Below are positions 60,563 through 64,000 of a DNA stretch of 64,000 bases, piece by piece. Made by a program: the position numbers and the translations under genes. Source of the DNA: an uncultured Chloroflexales bacterium. Its GTDB lineage: Bacteria > Chloroflexota > Chloroflexia > Chloroflexales > Chloroflexaceae. The notes below the pieces were generated by a model. It was given only the letters and a program-made list of their open reading frames with translations. It searched no databases and had not been told where the DNA came from. The stretch is from NCBI GenBank assembly GCA_937918935.1, contig CAKZSI010000028.1:124001-188000 (forward strand). Direction: 5' to 3'. The first letter of the stretch is position 1, and every line of letters starts with the position of its first letter.

Positions 60563-60628
60563 CTTTGTCATTCCCGTGTCGCGCGGTCAAGCCGCGCGGG
60601 CCCCGTAATTACAGACGGTACAACGCCT

Positions 60629-61516
60629 ATGGAGTATAACGCTCCCAACACCCGTGAACGCATCGCGGCGCGCCGCCAGCAGCGGCGGGCCGCGCCACCC
60701 CCGGCGGCCCCACGCCGGCCTCCGGCGGCGACCCCGCCACCGGGTCACCAGGCCGTGCCGGGTATGTGGCGCTCGCTGAACTCCTGGCTGTTGAAGGGCC
60801 GGATCCTCAGCCTCGCGCTCTGCATTGCCACCCTCGGCGTCCTGGCCTACACCCTCACCTCCCCGCGCTTCAGCGTGTGGCAGATCCGTGTCGAGGGCAA
60901 CCGCATCCTTGAAGCCGAACTGGTGACCGACCTGGCTGATGCCCTCGGGCGGCCTATCTGGTTCGTCAAACCCGCCGCCGTCGCCGCGCGCTTGCGCGAG
61001 AACGCCTACATCGCCTCCGCCTCGGTTGACCTGGCCCTGCCCGACGTTATGCGCATCCGCATCGTCGAACGCCGACCTGAGGTGCGCTGGCAGGCGGGTG
61101 GGGTGCACTACCTGGTTGATGGTACCGGCAAGGTCCTCGGCCCGGCCCGCGAAAGTGCCACCGACGACGTGCTGGTCATCGCCGACACCTCGCACCTGGA
61201 GTTGAAGCCCAATGACCTGGTGGACGTTGACGCCGTGCATCTGGCCCAGGAACTGGCCCTGCGCTTGCCGGTGGAACTGGGTCTTACCCCGGCCCAGATC
61301 GGCTGGGACTACGGCCTGGGCGTGTTCGTGCGCGGCCCCCTCGGGCAAACGATCGTCTTCGGACAGAGTGAGAATCTTGATCGTAAACTGGCCATATTGA
61401 ACGTATTGTTGCAAGATCAAACTGCGTTTACCTATCTAGATCTACGATCATCGAACCCGTTCTATCAGAACCGGGCGCCCACCGCGCCGGCCCCGGTCAG
61501 TGCTCCGGCCCCGTAG
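60629..61516 (+). CDS. ftsQ: Division protein FtsQ (POTRA)
   Basis: The 295-residue protein has a basic, Pro/Ala-rich cytosolic start (about 1-55), one membrane segment (about 58-80), a POTRA domain beginning FSVWQIRVEGNRILEAELV, and an FtsQ domain (about 155-265) with IRIVERRPEVRWQAGG and a late LDLRSSNPFYQN. A Pro/Ala tail ends the protein. FtsQ links cytoplasmic and outer division proteins. The start at 60629 was chosen over the longer frame, which reads back through the gap and into ddl. Confidence 0.9.
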   Translation: MEYNAPNTRERIAARRQQRRAAPPPAAPRRPPAATPPPGHQAVPGMWRSLNSWLLKGRILSLALCIATLGVLAYTLTSPRFSVWQIRVEGNRILEAELVTDLADALGRPIWFVKPAAVAARLRENAYIASASVDLALPDVMRIRIVERRPEVRWQAGGVHYLVDGTGKVLGPARESATDDVLVIADTSHLELKPNDLVDVDAVHLAQELALRLPVELGLTPAQIGWDYGLGVFVRGPLGQTIVFGQSENLDRKLAILNVLLQDQTAFTYLDLRSSNPFYQNRAPTAPAPVSAPAP

Positions 61517-61587
61517 AGACCTGAGGCGTGGAAGAGGGCAACCCTTTCCGCGGTTGCGTGCCAACTGCGAAAAGACGAGAGAACGCT

Positions 61588-62838
61588 ATGCAACGAACCA
61601 TCGTTGGAATCGATGTCGGTACCACCAAAGTCTGCACCATCGTGGCCCAGGTGTCCGACGCAGGCAAGCTCAACATCCTTGGGGTTGGCCTCACCCCGAG
61701 CAAAGGACTCGATAAGGGCGTCGTGGTCAATATCGATGACGCCGTCAACGCTATTACCGCCAGCGTCGAGAAGGCCGAACGCCTGAGCGGCTACCGCGTC
61801 GCCACCGCCTTCGTGGGGGTGAGCGGCCGTCACATCTCCTCGCTCAACAGCCGGGGCGTGGTGGCGGTGCAGCGGCCCGACCGCGAGATCACCCGCAACG
61901 ACGTCGCGCGGGCGGTCGAATCGGCCCAGGCGGTCGCCATTCCCACCCAGCGCGAGATTATCCATGTCATTCCCCGCGCCTACGTGGTGGACGGCAACGA
62001 GGGCATCCGCGACCCCATCGGTATGAGCGGCTTCCGCCTGGAGGTGGAGACGCACATCGTCACCGGCGAGGTGATGGCCATCCAGAACCTCATCCGCAGC
62101 GTGCAGAAGGCAGGATTGGAGATTGACGACCTGGTGCTGCAACCGCTGGCCTCCGGTGAGGCGGTGCTCACCGACGAGGACAAGGATCGCGGGGTCATGC
62201 TCGTGGACATTGGCGGCGGCACCACCGACATCGCCATCTTCGTGCAAGGCGGAGTCTGGCACACCAGCGTCATCTCGGTGGGCGGCAATCACTTTACCAA
62301 CGACATCACCTACGTGCTGCACACACCCCACAACACCGCCGAGTACCTCAAGATCCGCTACGGAAGCGCCATCGCCGAGGAGCCGTCGCGCGAGGGTGAA
62401 GAGGGCGACCTGGTCGAGATCGACACCCTGACCGTCGGCGAAAAGCAGAAAATAAGCCGCCACCTGCTCAACGAGATCATCCAGGCCCGGGCCGAGCAGG
62501 TGGTGGAACTCATATACAACGAGATCAAGCGCAGCGGCTACGAGGGCCTGCTCCCGGCAGGCATCGTCCTTACCGGCGGCGCGGCCCAGTTGAGTCGCTT
62601 CGACGAACTGGTGCGCGAAATGCTCGGTATACCGGTGCGCATTGGCGTGCCCGCTGATCTCAGCGGCCTGGCCGACTCCCTCGACAGCCCGACCTATGCC
62701 ACCGGTGTGGGCCTGCTGCGCTGGGGCTCGCGCCACGGACTTTCGATGCTCGGACCCACCCATCGTTCGGAGGAGCGGCAGGGTTGGGGCAATGTCTACG
62801 AACGCTTCAAGGGCTGGATTCGCGAGTTCCTGCCGTGA
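61588..62838 (+). CDS. ftsA: Cell division protein FtsA
   Basis: The 416-residue actin-like ATPase has phosphate motif 1 (VGIDVGTTKVCTIVAQ), the SHS2/1C region, MLVDIGGGTTDIAIF (phosphate 2) and GIVLTGGAAQLSRFDELVRE (adenosine motif). The C-terminal KGWIREFLP is an amphipathic membrane-targeting helix. FtsA tethers FtsZ to the membrane. The start is ATG 61588 after a weak purine-rich stretch. It is 157 bp upstream of ftsZ, with two repeat palindromes between them. Confidence 0.95.
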   Translation: MQRTIVGIDVGTTKVCTIVAQVSDAGKLNILGVGLTPSKGLDKGVVVNIDDAVNAITASVEKAERLSGYRVATAFVGVSGRHISSLNSRGVVAVQRPDREITRNDVARAVESAQAVAIPTQREIIHVIPRAYVVDGNEGIRDPIGMSGFRLEVETHIVTGEVMAIQNLIRSVQKAGLEIDDLVLQPLASGEAVLTDEDKDRGVMLVDIGGGTTDIAIFVQGGVWHTSVISVGGNHFTNDITYVLHTPHNTAEYLKIRYGSAIAEEPSREGEEGDLVEIDTLTVGEKQKISRHLLNEIIQARAEQVVELIYNEIKRSGYEGLLPAGIVLTGGAAQLSRFDELVREMLGIPVRIGVPADLSGLADSLDSPTYATGVGLLRWGSRHGLSMLGPTHRSEERQGWGNVYERFKGWIREFLP

Positions 62839-62865
62839 ACTTCCCCGTTCCCGAGCAGGAGTGTG

Positions 62866-62883
62866 GGGGAAGCCGGGTTCCCC
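62866..62883. repeat. Palindromic repeat module A
   Basis: GGGGAAGCCGGGTTCCCC, a diverged copy, 27 bases after the ftsA stop. Confidence 0.65.
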
Positions 62884-62932
62884 GTCTTTCAACCGGTGTT
62901 GGGGTGCCTGATCCCCGGCCGGGCCGGGGTAT

Positions 62933-62951
62933 GGGGAAACCCGGTTTCCCC
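62933..62951. repeat. Palindromic repeat module A
   Basis: GGGGAAACCCGGTTTCCCC, extended by AT/AT outside, lies 44 bases before the ftsZ ATG. It may affect read-through from ftsA into ftsZ. Confidence 0.85.
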
Positions 62952-62995
62952 ATGTTCACAACAGTATCTGACCATCATTTACCAGGAGGAATACC

Positions 62996-64000
62996 ATGGT
63001 TGACCGCACCAACAATGGCCTGGCGCTCGAGGATTTTGCGCAGATCAAGGTCGTGGGAGTCGGGGGTGGAGGCAGCAATGCGGTGGATCGTATGATCGCC
63101 GACGGGGTGCAGGGAGTAGAGTTCATCACCGTCAACACCGACGTGCAGGCCCTGATGCACTCCCTGGCGCCGACACGCATCCGCATCGGCGACAAGTTGA
63201 CCCGCGGGCTTGGTTCGGGGGGCAACCCGGTGATCGGCCAGAAGGCCGCGGAGGAGAACCAGGAAGACATTTACGAGCAACTCAAAGGGGCGGACATGGT
63301 CTTCGTCGCCGCCGGCATGGGTGGCGGCACCGGCACCGGGGCCTCGCCGATCATCGCCGGGATTGCCCACGACCTCGGCGCATTGACCGTGGGCGTGGTA
63401 ACGCGCCCCTTCACTTTCGAGGGCAACCACCGCCGCAAACTGGCCGAATCCGGCATTGACCAGTTGCGCCCCGTGGTTGATACGCTGATCGTCATTCCCA
63501 ACGATCGCCTGCTCCAGATGGCCAGCAAAAACACCTCCTTCACCCAGGCCTTCCAGATGGCCGACAACGTGTTGCGCCAGGGCATCCAGGGTATCGCCGA
63601 CCTCATCACCCAGCGCGGCTTGATCAACCTCGATTTCGCCGATGTCAAGACGATCATGGCCCAGCAGGGGTCGGCGCTGATGGCCATTGGCTACGGCAAG
63701 GGCGACAGCCGTGCAGTTGACGCGGTGAACCAGGCCATTGCCAGCCCCTTGCTCGAGGTGAGCATTGACGGCGCCAAGGGCGTGCTCTTCAATGTGACCG
63801 GCGGCGAGGATCTCGGCATCCTCGAAGTCTACGAGGCCGCCGACATTGTCGCCAAGCAGGTGGATCCCGACGCGCATATTATGGTTGGCGCGGTGATTGA
63901 CCCGACCTACCCGCCCGGCGAGATCAAGGTCACGCTGATCGCCACTGGCTTTGATCTGAGCAAGCCCAATGCCAGCGCACAGCGTTCGCGTTCCTACCCC
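62996..64000 (+). CDS. ftsZ: Cell division protein FtsZ, 3' end cut by window edge
   Basis: The first 335 residues are present. They show the tubulin-like GTPase domain ([16 protein letters not shown]; the signature [18 protein letters not shown] at 109-115; [15 protein letters not shown]) and most of the second domain with DFADVKTIM and [15 protein letters not shown]. FtsZ polymerises into the division ring. The ATG at 62996 has an excellent ribosome site, AGGAGG, 7 nt upstream, the strongest in this cluster and fitting high expression. The C-terminal tail binding FtsA lies beyond the window. Confidence 0.97.
   Translation, partial: MVDRTNNGLALEDFAQIKVVGVGGGGSNAVDRMIADGVQGVEFITVNTDVQALMHSLAPTRIRIGDKLTRGLGSGGNPVIGQKAAEENQEDIYEQLKGADMVFVAAGMGGGTGTGASPIIAGIAHDLGALTVGVVTRPFTFEGNHRRKLAESGIDQLRPVVDTLIVIPNDRLLQMASKNTSFTQAFQMADNVLRQGIQGIADLITQRGLINLDFADVKTIMAQQGSALMAIGYGKGDSRAVDAVNQAIASPLLEVSIDGAKGVLFNVTGGEDLGILEVYEAADIVAKQVDPDAHIMVGAVIDPTYPPGEIKVTLIATGFDLSKPNASAQRSRSYP

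Noticed and set aside
1-64000. tRNA, rRNA, tmRNA or riboswitch
   Set aside because: No cloverleaf with a GTTCGA T-arm, no rRNA core sequence and no cobalamin or other riboswitch core was found on reading the intergenic regions. A covariance-model scan (tRNAscan-SE, Rfam) would be needed to be certain.

Overview
The window is a GC-rich chromosomal segment from a bacterium that looks like a member of the Chloroflexota, most likely the Chloroflexales (Chloroflexus/Roseiflexus type). The reasons are the gene repertoire: a CCG-domain Fe-S membrane oxidoreductase, a LysK-like [LysW]-amino acid hydrolase, NFACT/RqcH, Gmad2-repeat lipoproteins and the FGYP/QYFERARFE envelope repeat, together with a division cluster that lacks murE. 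No rRNA, tRNA or photosynthesis gene is visible, so the genus cannot be fixed from the sequence alone.

Layout. 1-10.5 kb holds housekeeping and metabolic genes: a partial MurF paralogue, an EamA permease, a dipeptide epimerase, an ANTAR regulator, a sugar-phosphate nucleotidyltransferase, an Fe-type alcohol dehydrogenase, a protein with two HTH domains and an S9 peptidase. 10.5-27.6 kb holds an RRM protein, an MBL exonuclease with an ATP-dependent DNA ligase, an Fe-S oxidoreductase, a LysK-like hydrolase, a perfect parS-like site, an SDR, two cobalamin-type genes, tsaD, a 7TM-HD phosphohydrolase, a YqeY-like gene, gmk and rqcH. 27.7-41.5 kb is a run of seven genes for exported or membrane-anchored envelope proteins: a six-repeat Gmad2 lipoprotein, an S9 peptidase, an LCP ligase with a zinc-finger-like N-terminus, an NAGPA-like protein, a CapA-like protein, a CHAT-like/LysM/polysaccharide-deacetylase fusion and a GHL10 glycosidase. 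htpX and a NarL-type regulator follow.

44.2-64 kb is a complete-looking dcw cluster, all on the + strand: mraZ, rsmH, ftsL, ftsI, murF, mraY, murD, a rhomboid protease, ftsW, murG, a membrane protein of unknown role, murC, murB, ddl, ftsQ, ftsA and ftsZ (cut by the window end). It begins with a strong sigma-70 promoter followed by four GTGGG repeats spaced exactly 10 bp apart, the expected MraZ operator. murE is absent. Several genes overlap or are closely spaced, so they are probably co-transcribed. Together these genes make lipid II from UDP-MurNAc and assemble the FtsZ-FtsA-FtsQL-FtsWI division machine.

Many intergenic gaps carry a dispersed repeat: a palindrome (consensus GGGGAAACCTGGTTTCCCC), often followed by a second GGGAGGGTCTGG...CCCTCCCAGAAA hairpin module. 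The features I consider most unusual are the degenerate CHAT-deacetylase fusion, the zinc-finger-LCP fusion, the parS-like site, the repeat family and the rhomboid and membrane-protein insertions in the dcw cluster.
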